A stretch of 64,000 bases of DNA from Pseudoalteromonas citrea (GTDB lineage Bacteria; Pseudomonadota; Gammaproteobacteria; Enterobacterales; Alteromonadaceae). Location: assembly GCF_000238375.3 (NCBI RefSeq), contig NZ_AHBZ03000025.1, positions 1-64,000 on the forward strand, read 5' to 3'. Shown here piece after piece: positions 8,512-17,075 of the stretch. The translations under genes were made by a program, and so were the position numbers. A model generated the notes under the pieces. The model was given only the letters and a program-made list of their open reading frames with translations, did not search any database and was not told the DNA's origin. How positions within the stretch are numbered: the first letter of the stretch is position 1; each line of letters starts with the position of its first letter.

Positions 8512-8542
8512 AAAAAAACCGTTCAAAAAGAACGGTTTTTTT
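8512..8542 (-). terminator. Terminator after the tRNA-Ser genes
   Basis: 13-bp arms AAAAAAACCGTTC / GAACGGTTTTTTT with a 5-nt loop. Read on the minus strand it ends in a long U-run, just downstream of the two tRNA genes. It can work in both directions. Confidence 0.85.
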
Positions 8543-8550
8543 ATAAGAAA

Positions 8551-8643
8551 TGGCGGAGAAGGAGGGATTCGAACCCTCGATAGGGCTACAAACCCTATAC
8601 TCCCTTAGCAGGGGAGCGCCTTCAGCCACTCGGCCACCTCTCC
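8551..8643 (-). tRNA. tRNA-Ser (GCT)
   Basis: The minus strand folds as a class II tRNA with a long variable arm (TATAGGGTTTGTAGCCCTAT). The acceptor stem is GGAGAGG / CTTCTCC with a G discriminator and an encoded CCA, the T-loop is GGTTCGAATCC, and the anticodon loop CTGCTAA reads AGC/AGU serine codons. Confidence 0.95.
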
Positions 8644-8662
8644 GGCGCAAAACTTTAAAATA

Positions 8663-8753
8663 TGGCGGAGAGATAGGGATTTGAACCCTAGAAGGGCTAC
8701 AAACCCTTGCCGGTTTTCAAGACCGGTGCTTTCGACCACTCAGCCATCTCTCC
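8663..8753 (-). tRNA. tRNA-Ser (TGA)
   Basis: A class II tRNA with a long variable arm, encoded CCA and T-loop GGTTCAAATCC. The anticodon loop CTTGAAA gives anticodon TGA, reading UCN serine codons. It lies 19 bases upstream of tRNA-Ser(GCT) and both should be made from one precursor ending at the hairpin 8512-8542. Confidence 0.95.
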
Positions 8754-8940
8754 AGAGCCAACGATAATACTTAGCGAATGTGCTGCTGTAAACCACTTTT
8801 GAACTGTTTGGACAAAAATTAAACGTTTTTTGGGGTTTTATTTCAAAAAACAAGAAAAATGTCGTAAATTTATAGGGTTGGAGTAGGTTATTTAATCAGT
8901 GCTTAGTATTTTCTGGTCGCAGTATCCTGCTTTAAGAAAG

Positions 8941-9072
8941 TTATTTATAACGTGAAACAGCACTTAGGGCATACAGCTTGCCAATGCGGTTAAAAAAAGC
9001 CATCCAATCAAAAGGTATTTTTGTTGGTGCGGTGGTTTCTGGGTTAGTGTACGCAGTAGCAGAATTAAGCAT
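8941..9072 (-). CDS. 43-aa small protein
   Basis: A 43-codon frame from ATG 9072 with AGGA seven bases upstream. The N-terminal half is rich in Thr/Pro/Ala; the C-terminal half (FDWMAFFNRIGKLYALSAV) looks like an amphipathic helix ending SRYK. It resembles the short YjiS/DUF1127-like class in size and basic C-terminus, but that is only a resemblance. It lies alone in a 600-base gap between the tRNA genes and a lipid kinase. Confidence 0.45.
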   Translation of the reverse strand: MLNSATAYTNPETTAPTKIPFDWMAFFNRIGKLYALSAVSRYK

Positions 9073-9362
9073 AGTCAGTTCCTATTAAATCAGTGGTTAT
9101 TTACAAAACAAGGCTATTTTGCGCGCATGTAGTTTAAATTTAAAGCAATAAAAATTACATGTTTTGACCTAATAAAACTAATGTATATTTATTTGTTGTG
9201 GTGGTTGTTTGTTGTGTTTTTGTGGTTTTATTCATTGCTCTGTGTGGTGCTTTTTTATTTTAAATTAGCTATATCAAATGTTTGTGGTATTTTTGTCGAT
9301 GTTGCTTAGTTTTGTTTTGACTAATTATTCATATTAATTAATTTTATTATTTTTGGTGTTTT
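9073..9362. other. Gene-free AT-rich stretch
   Basis: About 290 bases with no convincing gene. The part from about 9180 to 9330 is strikingly T/G-rich on the plus strand (runs such as TTGTTGTGGTGG). It presumably holds the promoters of the 43-aa gene and of the lipid kinase; no clear -35/-10 pair could be fixed. Confidence 0.4.
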
Positions 9363-10241
9363 ATGCTGGTGGTTGTTAAACCGTGTAGTTCTAAGAGTAG
9401 CCAATCACATGTGAAGTGGTTAAAAGTACAATTTGCGAAGAAAAATATTGCGAATGAGTGGTTTTTTACCTCAGGTAGGTTTGCAGAAGATGTGGCTCAG
9501 ATACGCAACCAATGCGTTGGGCAAGCGACTGTTGTGGTCATCGGAGGAGACGGTACGTTGCATTTGGTGATTAATGCAACGATTGGGCAACCATGTAACT
9601 TAGCTTTGCTACCAGCAGGTACAGGCAATGACTTTGCGCGTCAGTTTAAGTTGTCGATAACACAGTGGCGAGATTCAGTGTTTAAAGGTACTGAACAAGC
9701 CATTGATGTGGGCGTGGTCAATGGACGGTATTTTATAAATATGCTGGGCATAGGTTTTAGTGCGCATGTGGTGAAAACAATGCAAACTCAGCAAAAACGG
9801 GGGCAGTTTAGCTATATTTGGGCTGGGTTATTAAATCTATTTAATTACCGTAATGTGCGTCTTGCAACGTCGAGCACACCGTTAAGATCAATGATGATGC
9901 TGCTTATCGCCAATGGGCAATACTTTGCTGCGGGCTTAAAGTGCGCACCAACGGCGCAGTATCAGAGCGGTGAACTCGTCAGTATGCACTTTTATGGTGA
10001 GTCGTTGCTAGCAAGGTTGAAAATATTTACTTATATGTTGTTTGCTCAGCACATACGTCTATCGAGTGTAGCGAAAACTGGGGGTACGCACTTTATGATA
10101 CATACCGATGGCTTAGATATTGAGGCCGATGGCGAGATCATAGGTCAAACACCCGCAAAAGTTAGCTGTTGCCCTGGTGCAATACGCTTAAAACAGCCTG
10201 CTAATTGTCGTGTTGATATGCACGAAGTAGGTGAAAAATAA
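9363..10241 (+). CDS. YegS/DagK-type lipid kinase
   Basis: A 292-residue member of the diacylglycerol-kinase catalytic-domain family, which phosphorylates lipid head-group hydroxyls using ATP. The nucleotide-binding VVIGGDGTLH (about residues 58-67) and the LPAGTGNDFARQF signature (about 80-92) are intact, and the C-terminal lobe ends with the usual DIEADGE segment. The substrate (diacylglycerol, phosphatidylglycerol or other) cannot be told from sequence. No strong ribosome site precedes ATG 9363. A hairpin overlapping the stop codon terminates it. Confidence 0.85.
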   Translation: MLVVVKPCSSKSSQSHVKWLKVQFAKKNIANEWFFTSGRFAEDVAQIRNQCVGQATVVVIGGDGTLHLVINATIGQPCNLALLPAGTGNDFARQFKLSITQWRDSVFKGTEQAIDVGVVNGRYFINMLGIGFSAHVVKTMQTQQKRGQFSYIWAGLLNLFNYRNVRLATSSTPLRSMMMLLIANGQYFAAGLKCAPTAQYQSGELVSMHFYGESLLARLKIFTYMLFAQHIRLSSVAKTGGTHFMIHTDGLDIEADGEIIGQTPAKVSCCPGAIRLKQPANCRVDMHEVGEK

Positions 10242-10266
10242 ATGCCGCCATGTGCTGGCGGCATTT
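10240..10266 (+). terminator. Terminator after lipid kinase
   Basis: AAATGCCGCCA / TGGCGGCATTT, 11-bp arms with a 5-nt loop, beginning in the stop codon of the kinase gene. It has symmetric A and T flanks and so may serve the convergent transporter gene too. Confidence 0.75.
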
Positions 10267-10279
10267 GAGCGAGAGCTTA

Positions 10280-11191
10280 TTAAGTTCTCACTGGGGAAGC
10301 GGCTAAATGGGCTTTTAGCTTGTCAAAAGGAGTTAATACAATGGCATTGCCAAGCAAGACCAAACTGAACCCGACAAAGGTGTTGGCTTGCCATGTAAAA
10401 CCTTCAAAGTAAGTACTCAAAAGTACGGCGACTAAAGGAAATAGTACGATGATGTAACTGGCTCGTTCAGGGCCAATATTTTTTAATAAAGAGAAGTAGC
10501 TGGCGAACGCGATAACGGTGCCGAACACAGCTAAATAGATCAGTGAGCTCCAATATTGCCAAGACGCATTGATGACGAATGTTTCTCCATTTAGGAGCGC
10601 GAAGACAGCGAGTAATACACTGCTATATAACATGCCCCAAGCATTGCCTTGCAATACACCTATACCTTTATTGGAATTACGAACACTTACCATATTGCCA
10701 AATGACGCGATCAGGGTACCCAATAGGGCAAGTCCTAGGCCGGCGATTGCACCGTTGCTCAGGTCAAACTGACTTAAATCATGCCAAAACAGGGCGACAA
10801 TCCCAGCGACTCCGAATAGCGCGCCGCTATAAATTCTTTTTGCGATAGGCTTCCCAAAAAATAGCCGTGTATTGATGATATTAAATATGAGCAATAGTGA
10901 AAACGCGATAGAGGCCATTGCTGAATTTAAATATCCTTGTGCGTAATACAGCATTAAGTAGTTTAAGCCAAAATTACCCATGGCAAGTAAAATGAAAAAA
11001 CCATGCGTTTTGAGATCAAAGTACATGGGCATACGTTTAAATAATACATACCCCCACATGCATAGAGCGGCTAGAGAAAAGCGCAAGCATAGAGAGACGA
11101 TCTCATTGACAGTACCTAGCTGAAACTCAATGGCTAACCATGTAGAACCCCAAATTAATACTGTCATGATATAGAGCAACATGCTTTTCAT
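10280..11191 (-). CDS. EamA/DMT-family transporter
   Basis: A 303-residue inner-membrane carrier with ten predicted helices arranged as two EamA repeats, beginning with the hallmark LIWGSTWLAIEFQLG. The family exports small metabolites, often amino acids or their analogues, by proton exchange. It is divergent from a MocR-type regulator at 11324 with a palindromic operator between them, so it is probably that regulator's target. The substrate is unknown. Confidence 0.85.
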   Translation of the reverse strand: MKSMLLYIMTVLIWGSTWLAIEFQLGTVNEIVSLCLRFSLAALCMWGYVLFKRMPMYFDLKTHGFFILLAMGNFGLNYLMLYYAQGYLNSAMASIAFSLLLIFNIINTRLFFGKPIAKRIYSGALFGVAGIVALFWHDLSQFDLSNGAIAGLGLALLGTLIASFGNMVSVRNSNKGIGVLQGNAWGMLYSSVLLAVFALLNGETFVINASWQYWSSLIYLAVFGTVIAFASYFSLLKNIGPERASYIIVLFPLVAVLLSTYFEGFTWQANTFVGFSLVLLGNAIVLTPFDKLKAHLAASPVRT

Positions 11192-11261
11192 TGTAATGTC
11201 CTTGAAGTTTGTAAGTGTAAACTAACTTTTAATTGAGAGCGGAAGATGTATTATTGTAGGT

Positions 11262-11294
11262 ATTTATTCTGTATATGCTATATACAGAATAAAT
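11262..11294. promoter_or_regulatory. Palindromic operator between transporter and MocR regulator
   Basis: Perfect 14-bp arms ATTTATTCTGTATA / TATACAGAATAAAT with a 5-bp centre, in the divergent promoter region. It lies 30 bases before the regulator's ATG. It is the likely binding site of the GntR-type head of that protein, controlling both genes. Confidence 0.65.
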
Positions 11295-11323
11295 GAAAAT
11301 TGACCTATACAGATGAATGCATT

Positions 11324-12766
11324 ATGAGTTTTGTTATTTCGAAGCAGCACAAATCGTTTTTGTATGAACAAGTGATCACTCTTATCGATGATATGGTGTG
11401 TCAGGACATAATATGCCCGGGTGATAAACTGCCTTCGTTACGAGCAATGGCGGGTAAGCTCAATGTCAGTATTCCGACTGTGAAGCAAGCTTATCAAGTA
11501 TTAGAAGCGCAAGGGAAAGTGCGAGCGCAAGAGAAATCGGGCTATTTTTTGCAGGCTGTTAATGCCAGTAACTCAATGCCTAAACGAGTCAAATTACCAA
11601 GCCAGCCGATTGTGGTAAACAAACAGCAGCTTATTGAACAAGTATATGATGCCATTCATCAGCCGAGCATTACGCCATTTGGCATTGCTAACCCAGTTAT
11701 GGTTGCCAGCACAGAAAAAATACTGGCCAAGCTGATGCGACGAGTGATGCACAGTATGGGCGACAATATGCTGAGTTATGGTGCTATGGATGGACTAGAC
11801 CGATTAAAGAAGCAGATAGTACACCGCTATTTGGACTTAGGGTTAGTGGTGAATACTGAAGAATTAGTGATCACAAATGGAGCACAAGAAGCGCTAGCAA
11901 TTGCATTGCAGTGTGTTACTGAGGTGGGCGATGTAGTCGCTATTGAATCCCCTTGTTACTTTGGTATTGTGGAGTTGGTAGAAAGCCTCGGGCTGAAAGT
12001 GATTGAAATTCCAGTGTGTCCAGATGATGGTGTCTGGCTCTGTGACCTTGGCGAAGCATTACTCAAGCATGATATTAAAGCGTGTGTTTTTTCTACAAGT
12101 ATAAATAACCCGTTAGGCTCGTTTATGCCAGATATACGCCGCAAGGCACTGGTGGAATTACTAGAGCAGCATCAGGTAACGCTTATCGAGGATGATGTAT
12201 ATGGAGACTTACACTTTACAGAACGTCGTGGTAAACCGGCTCAATGTTATACTTCAACGGGTAACGTCATCACCTGTGCGTCTTTTTCGAAAACTGCTGC
12301 ACCAAGCTATCGTGTTGGCTGGATGGTCGCTGGTCCTTATATTGCTAAAGCGCGACGTTTGAAGCGTGCATTAAGTTGTTCTAGCTCATTGATGAATCAA
12401 TTGGTACTTGCTGATTATTTGGCCAGTGGAGAATATGACCGCCATTTGAAGCTCATGCGCAAACGTTTATTGTTTAATAAAACACAGATGGTCACGGCAT
12501 TACGTCGTTACTTTCCAAGCTCCGTTCGGCTGAGTGATCCGCAAGGGGGCTGTGTTATCTGGATTGATTTAGGTAGTGAGTATAGTGGGTCAAAACTGTT
12601 TCAATTGGCGATTGAGGAGGGGATCAGTATCACACCAGGCGTATTATTTAGTGCGGGTACGCAATATGAGTCATGCATTCGAATGAGCTATGGGTTAGTG
12701 TGGAATAACGATGTGGAGCAGGCGGTTGCTTTATTGGGCCAGCTTTTATCCAATGCAAAAAAATAG
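11324..12766 (+). CDS. MocR-type regulator (GntR HTH + aminotransferase domain)
   Basis: About 480 residues. The N-terminal 70 form a GntR winged helix-turn-helix (PGDKLPSLRAMAGKLNVS). The rest is a fold-type I PLP domain with SYGAMDGLDRLK, the Asp-containing EDDVYGDL and the Schiff-base lysine in SFSKTAAPSYRVGW. Such proteins sense PLP or an amino compound and usually act as regulators, not enzymes. The upstream codons of the open frame lack a ribosome site; ATG 11324 begins the HTH domain. It is divergent from an EamA exporter, a common pairing. Confidence 0.85.
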   Translation: MSFVISKQHKSFLYEQVITLIDDMVCQDIICPGDKLPSLRAMAGKLNVSIPTVKQAYQVLEAQGKVRAQEKSGYFLQAVNASNSMPKRVKLPSQPIVVNKQQLIEQVYDAIHQPSITPFGIANPVMVASTEKILAKLMRRVMHSMGDNMLSYGAMDGLDRLKKQIVHRYLDLGLVVNTEELVITNGAQEALAIALQCVTEVGDVVAIESPCYFGIVELVESLGLKVIEIPVCPDDGVWLCDLGEALLKHDIKACVFSTSINNPLGSFMPDIRRKALVELLEQHQVTLIEDDVYGDLHFTERRGKPAQCYTSTGNVITCASFSKTAAPSYRVGWMVAGPYIAKARRLKRALSCSSSLMNQLVLADYLASGEYDRHLKLMRKRLLFNKTQMVTALRRYFPSSVRLSDPQGGCVIWIDLGSEYSGSKLFQLAIEEGISITPGVLFSAGTQYESCIRMSYGLVWNNDVEQAVALLGQLLSNAKK

Positions 12767-12787
12767 CCAGTGCTATACTGGCTATTT
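12761..12787 (+). terminator. Terminator after MocR gene
   Basis: AAATAGCCAGT / ACTGGCTATTT, 11-bp arms with a 5-nt loop, overlapping the stop codon of the regulator gene. Symmetric flanks allow use from the convergent side as well. Confidence 0.75.
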
Positions 12788-12822
12788 CGGTTGGGAGATA
12801 ATTTTTTGATAGTAACAGAGCG

Positions 12823-13611
12823 CTAATTTAACTTTGTGTTAAATAAGGCGTAGCCTGAAAATTCAGGAATCGTTTGGCTCAGTTGTTGTTCTGTTTGGGC
12901 AATAGTCGCAAATTGCCCACATAATTGATCCGCTTGCGATTCAATAGCACGAGCTTGCATTTCTACTTTTTCTTCTATGGCTTGCCCTATATCTTTCATA
13001 CGCTGTTCAAAACTACTCATGTCGCCGTTAGAGCTGGTCATTTCTGAGCCAATAGCCATTAATATACTGCCAATAGACTCCATCATAGCGCCTTGAACGG
13101 CGGATTCTATTTGCGCTTCAAACTGCTGGTCGAAGTTGCTGCCAAATTGGTCAAATGTTTGTTTACCCATCACAAAGGCACCGTCTTGGTAGAACGTATC
13201 ATTAATTTCAATATGTAGTTCGTCGAGCACGACGCCGATAGAGTTAAGGCTACTTAACTCAAACGCGTTGCTTACTTCATTGAGTGCGACGCCAGCAATT
13301 TTTACACCTTCTAGCGCAATGTTGGCCACTTTGGGTAACTGCACTCTGAGTGAATCTGCATAGTCACGCATTGCATCTTGTTGTGTTGATGTGAGTGAGA
13401 TCACTTCGCCATCTTTGGATACGTTACCTGAATCATTAATTGTCCATTGGCTTTGTTGTGCTGTGGTGATCTGCAACTGTTCTGGTGTGATCATCACATC
13501 GTTTTTAAATTCAACTTGGCATTCATCAGAATTAAATTGCAATGAGTGGTTACTGGTTGCAAATGCGCTTGAGCTTGTAATAAGTGCACTGAGGATAAGT
13601 AATTTTTTCAT
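12823..13611 (-). CDS. Periplasmic DUF2884 (YggN-like) protein
   Basis: A 262-residue exported protein. The signal peptide is MKKLLILSALITSSSAFA with an AXA-type cleavage site. The body carries the YggN-family features QFNSDECQVEFKNDV and a long amphipathic helical part ending CGQFATIAQTEQQL. Role unknown; E. coli YggN is also uncharacterised. An AAGGCT ribosome site precedes ATG. Confidence 0.8.
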   Translation of the reverse strand: MKKLLILSALITSSSAFATSNHSLQFNSDECQVEFKNDVMITPEQLQITTAQQSQWTINDSGNVSKDGEVISLTSTQQDAMRDYADSLRVQLPKVANIALEGVKIAGVALNEVSNAFELSSLNSIGVVLDELHIEINDTFYQDGAFVMGKQTFDQFGSNFDQQFEAQIESAVQGAMMESIGSILMAIGSEMTSSNGDMSSFEQRMKDIGQAIEEKVEMQARAIESQADQLCGQFATIAQTEQQLSQTIPEFSGYALFNTKLN

Positions 13612-13837
13612 GGCTAAGCCTTTTTTATTTGCTGGGTTAGTATTTACCTATCAAGATAAATGCCAGTTTTATTCCCTTTATTTATCAGAGTTTTACGGTT
13701 TTATCTTGTGATATCAATAAAACTTAAATGGTAAAAAAAGCGAAAATTTGGTGAAGTTGACCATCTAAAGTTATAGATAAAAATTTTTTATGAAAACGAT
13801 AAGAAACTCTCATTTTTCAGAATGACAATTACACGCT

Positions 13838-13892
13838 AAACAGTAAGAGGTGAACAGTCGTAAGTCACTTTACGAAAGTGCATGTACTGTTT
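13838..13892 (+). promoter_or_regulatory. Nested hairpin in the leader of the 60-aa gene
   Basis: Outer arms AAACAGTA / TACTGTTT (13838-13845, 13885-13892) enclose an inner hairpin CACTTT-ACG-AAAGTG (13866-13880). It ends about 15 bases before the ribosome site of the next gene. It may be a structured 5' leader or an attenuator-like element; the T-run after it is short. Confidence 0.35.
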
Positions 13893-13915
13893 TTGTAACG
13901 TGATTGGAGCAGGTT

Positions 13916-14098
13916 GTGGGTAAGACATATTCATACGATGGGCTTGATGATGATTTCACAAGTAATGAGTTTGATGAGTTAGAACGAAATCAGCATGATA
14001 AGCAAAAACGTAAAGTGAAGCGCAAGATTGAAGATTATCTTGAGCAAAAGCGCCTACGTAAAGACGTAGGTGATAGCGACTTTGATTACTTAGATTGA
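13916..14098 (+). CDS. Small charged protein, PA3496-family-like
   Basis: A 60-residue, highly charged soluble protein. GTG 13916 is preferred because GGAG lies five to six bases upstream; the open frame itself begins at TTG 13904 over that ribosome site. An acidic N-terminal half (DGLDDDF, NEFDELE) is followed by the basic KRKVKRKIEDYLEQKRLRK and an acidic tail. The RRKIEDYLExKRL segment recalls the short PA3496 family linked to envelope integrity in Pseudomonas; this is a pattern match from memory. Confidence 0.6.
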   Translation: MGKTYSYDGLDDDFTSNEFDELERNQHDKQKRKVKRKIEDYLEQKRLRKDVGDSDFDYLD

Positions 14099-14123
14099 AG
14101 GGCGTACTAGTTGGCGATAAATT

Positions 14124-14158
14124 CAAAGGTAATAAAGCAGTGATGCTTTTTACCTTTG
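14124..14158. terminator. Convergent terminator
   Basis: CAAAGGTA / TACCTTTG outer arms with inner AAGCA / TGCTT, between the 60-aa gene and the convergent glutathione peroxidase gene. It overlaps the last codons of the latter. Confidence 0.6.
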
Positions 14159-14641
14159 AGCGTTAGCGAGAACTTTTTCAATGTCTGAATTTAGCTTTTC
14201 TGGTTTCGTTATAGGTGAATAGCGTTTAATTGGCTGACCCATTCGATTGATTAAAAACTTGCTAAAGTTCCATTTGATCCGCTGTCCAAGTAGTCCCGGC
14301 AATTGGGCTTTTAAATAACTGTAGAGAGGATGGGTGTGTTCCCCGTTCACGTCGATTTTTTCCATCATGGTAAAATCAACACCGTAGTTAACCAAGCAGC
14401 CCTGCTGAATTTGCTCTGGGCTACCGGGTTCTTGTTTCCCGAATTGATTACAGGGAAAGCCAATGATCACTAGCCCTTGCGCTGCATATTGTTGATGGAG
14501 TGTTTGCAGCCCTTCATATTGTGGAGTTAAACCGCATTCGCTGGCTGTATTGACAATTAGCACTGCTTTGCCTTGTAAAGACGAAAAGTCGAATGGCTGG
14601 CCTTGTAAAGTAGTGGCAGTAAATTGATAAAAAGTATCCAT
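14150..14641 (-). CDS. Glutathione peroxidase (Cys type)
   Basis: A 163-residue thiol peroxidase of the GPx family, reducing hydroperoxides in the cytoplasm. Active-site NTASECGLTPQY has cysteine in place of selenocysteine; the Gln of FPCNQFGKQEPG and the Trp of KWNFSKFL complete the catalytic set. The family's usual start matches ATG 14641, with GAGAG seven bases upstream, not the longer open frame. It stands alone between convergent and LysR genes. The electron donor is often thioredoxin in bacteria. Confidence 0.9.
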   Translation of the reverse strand: MDTFYQFTATTLQGQPFDFSSLQGKAVLIVNTASECGLTPQYEGLQTLHQQYAAQGLVIIGFPCNQFGKQEPGSPEQIQQGCLVNYGVDFTMMEKIDVNGEHTHPLYSYLKAQLPGLLGQRIKWNFSKFLINRMGQPIKRYSPITKPEKLNSDIEKVLANAQR

Positions 14642-14691
14642 AAAACACTCTCTTTTGTATTGTGTTATTATCAAACTACTCTAGCATACCC

Positions 14692-15555
14692 TTAATTAAA
14701 GTGTTCGAGTAAAAACTCAATCAATAAGCGTACTCGATATGGCATGAGATCTTTGCGTGGGTAAACCAACCAAGTAGCATTATCTTGAACTTGAAACTCT
14801 GGCAATAAGTAAACGAGTCGATTACTAGAGATAGACTCGGCAACAATATCTTGCGCTAAATGTGCAATGCCTAATCCCTGTTTGCACGCACTGAGAATTG
14901 CGTGTGGATTATTGCTACGCCAATTACCGGCTACTTTAACCTCTTCAACTTGCTGAGCAATATTAAACCGCCAGCGATTATTGATAGCAACTAAACAATT
15001 ATGATTAACTAATTCATAGGGGTGGATGGGCTTGGAGGCGCTTTTTATATATTCTGGGCTTGCAACAAGGCTCATAGGGCGGTGACATAGTTTACGCGCG
15101 ATGAGGTTTGAATCTTGTAGTCTGCCAAAACGAATGGCCAAGTCAAATCCCTCTTCCACTAAGTCAATATTGCGATTGTTAAAATCAAATTCAATGCTGA
15201 CTTCGGGGTAGCGTTTTAAAAACTCGGCAACCACAGGGGCGATACTATTAGCAACAAAGTCACCGGCACCGCTGATACGAATTAACCCCTTCGGCTGTCT
15301 TTGAACGCCTTGAATATGATTCGTTGCATCGACTAATTCTTGCTGTATAACTTTGAGTTTCACGGCATATTCTCGACCACTATCTGTCAGATTTTGCGAA
15401 CGCGTGGTGCGATGAATTAGTATGGTACCAAGGCGCTGTTCTAATTGCTGGATCTGCCGACTGACATGGGATGTTGATACATCTAGTGTATGTGCTGCTT
15501 TACTAAAGCTACCGTGTTCCACAACTGCAAGAAATACATCAAGACCTTGCCACAT
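14692..15555 (-). CDS. LysR-family transcriptional regulator
   Basis: A 287-residue regulator with an N-terminal winged helix (GSFSKAAHTLDVSTSHVSRQ, then LEQRLGTILIHRTTR) and a periplasmic-binding-like effector domain (about 90-287). GAGGGG precedes ATG. It is divergent from the iron-type alcohol dehydrogenase at 15727 and probably controls it, as in many LysR/dehydrogenase pairs. The effector is unknown. Confidence 0.85.
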   Translation of the reverse strand: MWQGLDVFLAVVEHGSFSKAAHTLDVSTSHVSRQIQQLEQRLGTILIHRTTRSQNLTDSGREYAVKLKVIQQELVDATNHIQGVQRQPKGLIRISGAGDFVANSIAPVVAEFLKRYPEVSIEFDFNNRNIDLVEEGFDLAIRFGRLQDSNLIARKLCHRPMSLVASPEYIKSASKPIHPYELVNHNCLVAINNRWRFNIAQQVEEVKVAGNWRSNNPHAILSACKQGLGIAHLAQDIVAESISSNRLVYLLPEFQVQDNATWLVYPRKDLMPYRVRLLIEFLLEHFN

Positions 15556-15726
15556 GCGATTACCCCTCTTAAAGTTTATAATTTAATTATATATGTTTTA
15601 TTGTTGCTATGTGGCAAAAGTTATTTGTTGTTTTGTGGCTGTTTGTTTCGGGAGGCGGCGATTACACTAACCGCAATTAACCGGTGGCATTGGTCACCTA
15701 TGGCGATTAGTGGAGTAAGTAAAGTA

Positions 15727-16881
15727 ATGTTGAATTTTAGTTTTGTAAATCCGACTCAAATCCATTTTGGTGATCAACAAATTTTAGAGATCAAACACAG
15801 TATACCTAAAGGTGCTAAAGTGCTGGTGGTGTATGGTGGAGGCAGTATTAAAAAAAATGGTGTTTATGATCAGGTAGTTGAAGCCCTGAGTGATTTTGAT
15901 TGGGGTGAGTTTGCTGGTATAGAACCTAATCCTAGTTATCAAACTTGTATGGAAGCTGTGGAACTTATCCAATCACAAAACTATGACTTCATTTTAGCTG
16001 TAGGCGGTGGATCTGTGATTGATGGGTGTAAATTTATTGCGGCTGCTGCGGTATTTGATGATGACCCTTGGGACATTCTTGCCAAGGGAGCACAAGTGAA
16101 TGATGCACTGCCAATTGGTGTGGTGCTGACGTTGCCTGCTACTGGGTCTGAGTCTAATAGCTTTAGTGTTATCTCAAACGTTGAAACACAAGATAAACTG
16201 CCATTTGCCTCTGCTTTGGTACAACCTCAGTTTGCGGTTCTTGACCCAAATGTTATGCAATCTCTCCCGAAGCGTCAGCTTACGAATGGTATCGTCGATG
16301 CATTTGTTCATACTATGGAGCAATATTTAACCTACCCAGTAGATGCTAAAGTGCAAGATCGTTTTGCTGAAGGTTTGTTATTAACTTTAATTGAAGAAGG
16401 GCCCAAATTACTTGACGATGAAGTTAGCTATCAAACGCGTGCAAATGTTATGTGGTCTGCAACGATGGCGCTCAATGGCCTAATAGGTGCGGGGGTACCA
16501 CAAGACTGGGCAACGCATATGATTGGGCATGAGATAACTGCGTTATATGGGTTAGATCATGCACAAACTTTAGCCATTGTTTTACCGCGTATGTTGGCAC
16601 AGCAGCAGCGAGAAAAACGTGAGAAGCTATTACAATACGCGGAACGAGTCTTTGGCTTAGATACTACCGATCCAGAAAAGGCGATTTCAGAAGCTATCTC
16701 TTTAACTGAACAGTTCTTTCATCGGGTAAACATGCCTACGCGCTTTAGTGATCACGGTTTGGGTGAAGAAGTAGTACAACAGGTATGCGCTCAATTAGAG
16801 CGCCATGGGATGGTTGCATTGGGTGAGCATCAAGCTGTTACCCCTGATAAAAGTAAACATATTTTATTAGCCAGTTTATAA
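15727..16881 (+). CDS. YqhD-like iron-containing alcohol dehydrogenase
   Basis: A 384-residue NADPH-dependent aldehyde reductase-type enzyme. The cofactor site is YGGGSIKKNG (about 40-50) and AVGGGSVIDG; metal ligands include Asp/His in DAFVHTMEQY, HMIGHEI and GLDHAQTLA. E. coli YqhD reduces short and lipid-derived aldehydes. The open frame extends 79 codons upstream, but homologues begin MLNFSFVNPT at ATG 15727. The divergent LysR gene is the likely regulator. Confidence 0.9.
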   Translation: MLNFSFVNPTQIHFGDQQILEIKHSIPKGAKVLVVYGGGSIKKNGVYDQVVEALSDFDWGEFAGIEPNPSYQTCMEAVELIQSQNYDFILAVGGGSVIDGCKFIAAAAVFDDDPWDILAKGAQVNDALPIGVVLTLPATGSESNSFSVISNVETQDKLPFASALVQPQFAVLDPNVMQSLPKRQLTNGIVDAFVHTMEQYLTYPVDAKVQDRFAEGLLLTLIEEGPKLLDDEVSYQTRANVMWSATMALNGLIGAGVPQDWATHMIGHEITALYGLDHAQTLAIVLPRMLAQQQREKREKLLQYAERVFGLDTTDPEKAISEAISLTEQFFHRVNMPTRFSDHGLGEEVVQQVCAQLERHGMVALGEHQAVTPDKSKHILLASL

Positions 16882-16898
16882 TTATACAATTGTGAGCG

Positions 16899-16933
16899 GT
16901 GGCATATTATTGCGATTATTTGTGATATGCCAC
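16899..16933 (+). terminator. Possible terminator after alcohol dehydrogenase
   Basis: GTGGCATAT / ATATGCCAC, 9-bp perfect arms with a 17-nt loop, followed by TTTGTC. Weak, because the loop is long and the T-run short. Confidence 0.4.
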
Positions 16934-17075
16934 TTTGTCACTTGTGATCCAACTCGTATGAATGCTTTAGCTGATAAGGTAAGGCTTTTACCGCATATAC
17001 TGATGCGTTGCTCTACATAGTTTGTCATACTCAAAGCAATTTAAAAATAACCAAATTAAGGCTAAGAGGGGCGTA

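Noticed and set aside
8465-8650. Minus-strand frame of 61 codons
   Set aside because: It runs through the tRNA-Ser(GCT) gene and its terminator, so it is not a protein gene.
8551-8753. tRNA-Ser genes as an integration site of a genomic island
   Set aside because: No integrase gene or direct repeat of the tRNA 3' end was seen on either side within the window.
15490-15726. N-terminal extension of the alcohol dehydrogenase
   Set aside because: The upstream codons overlap the divergent LysR gene and its promoter and are not part of the family; ATG 15727 is the normal start.
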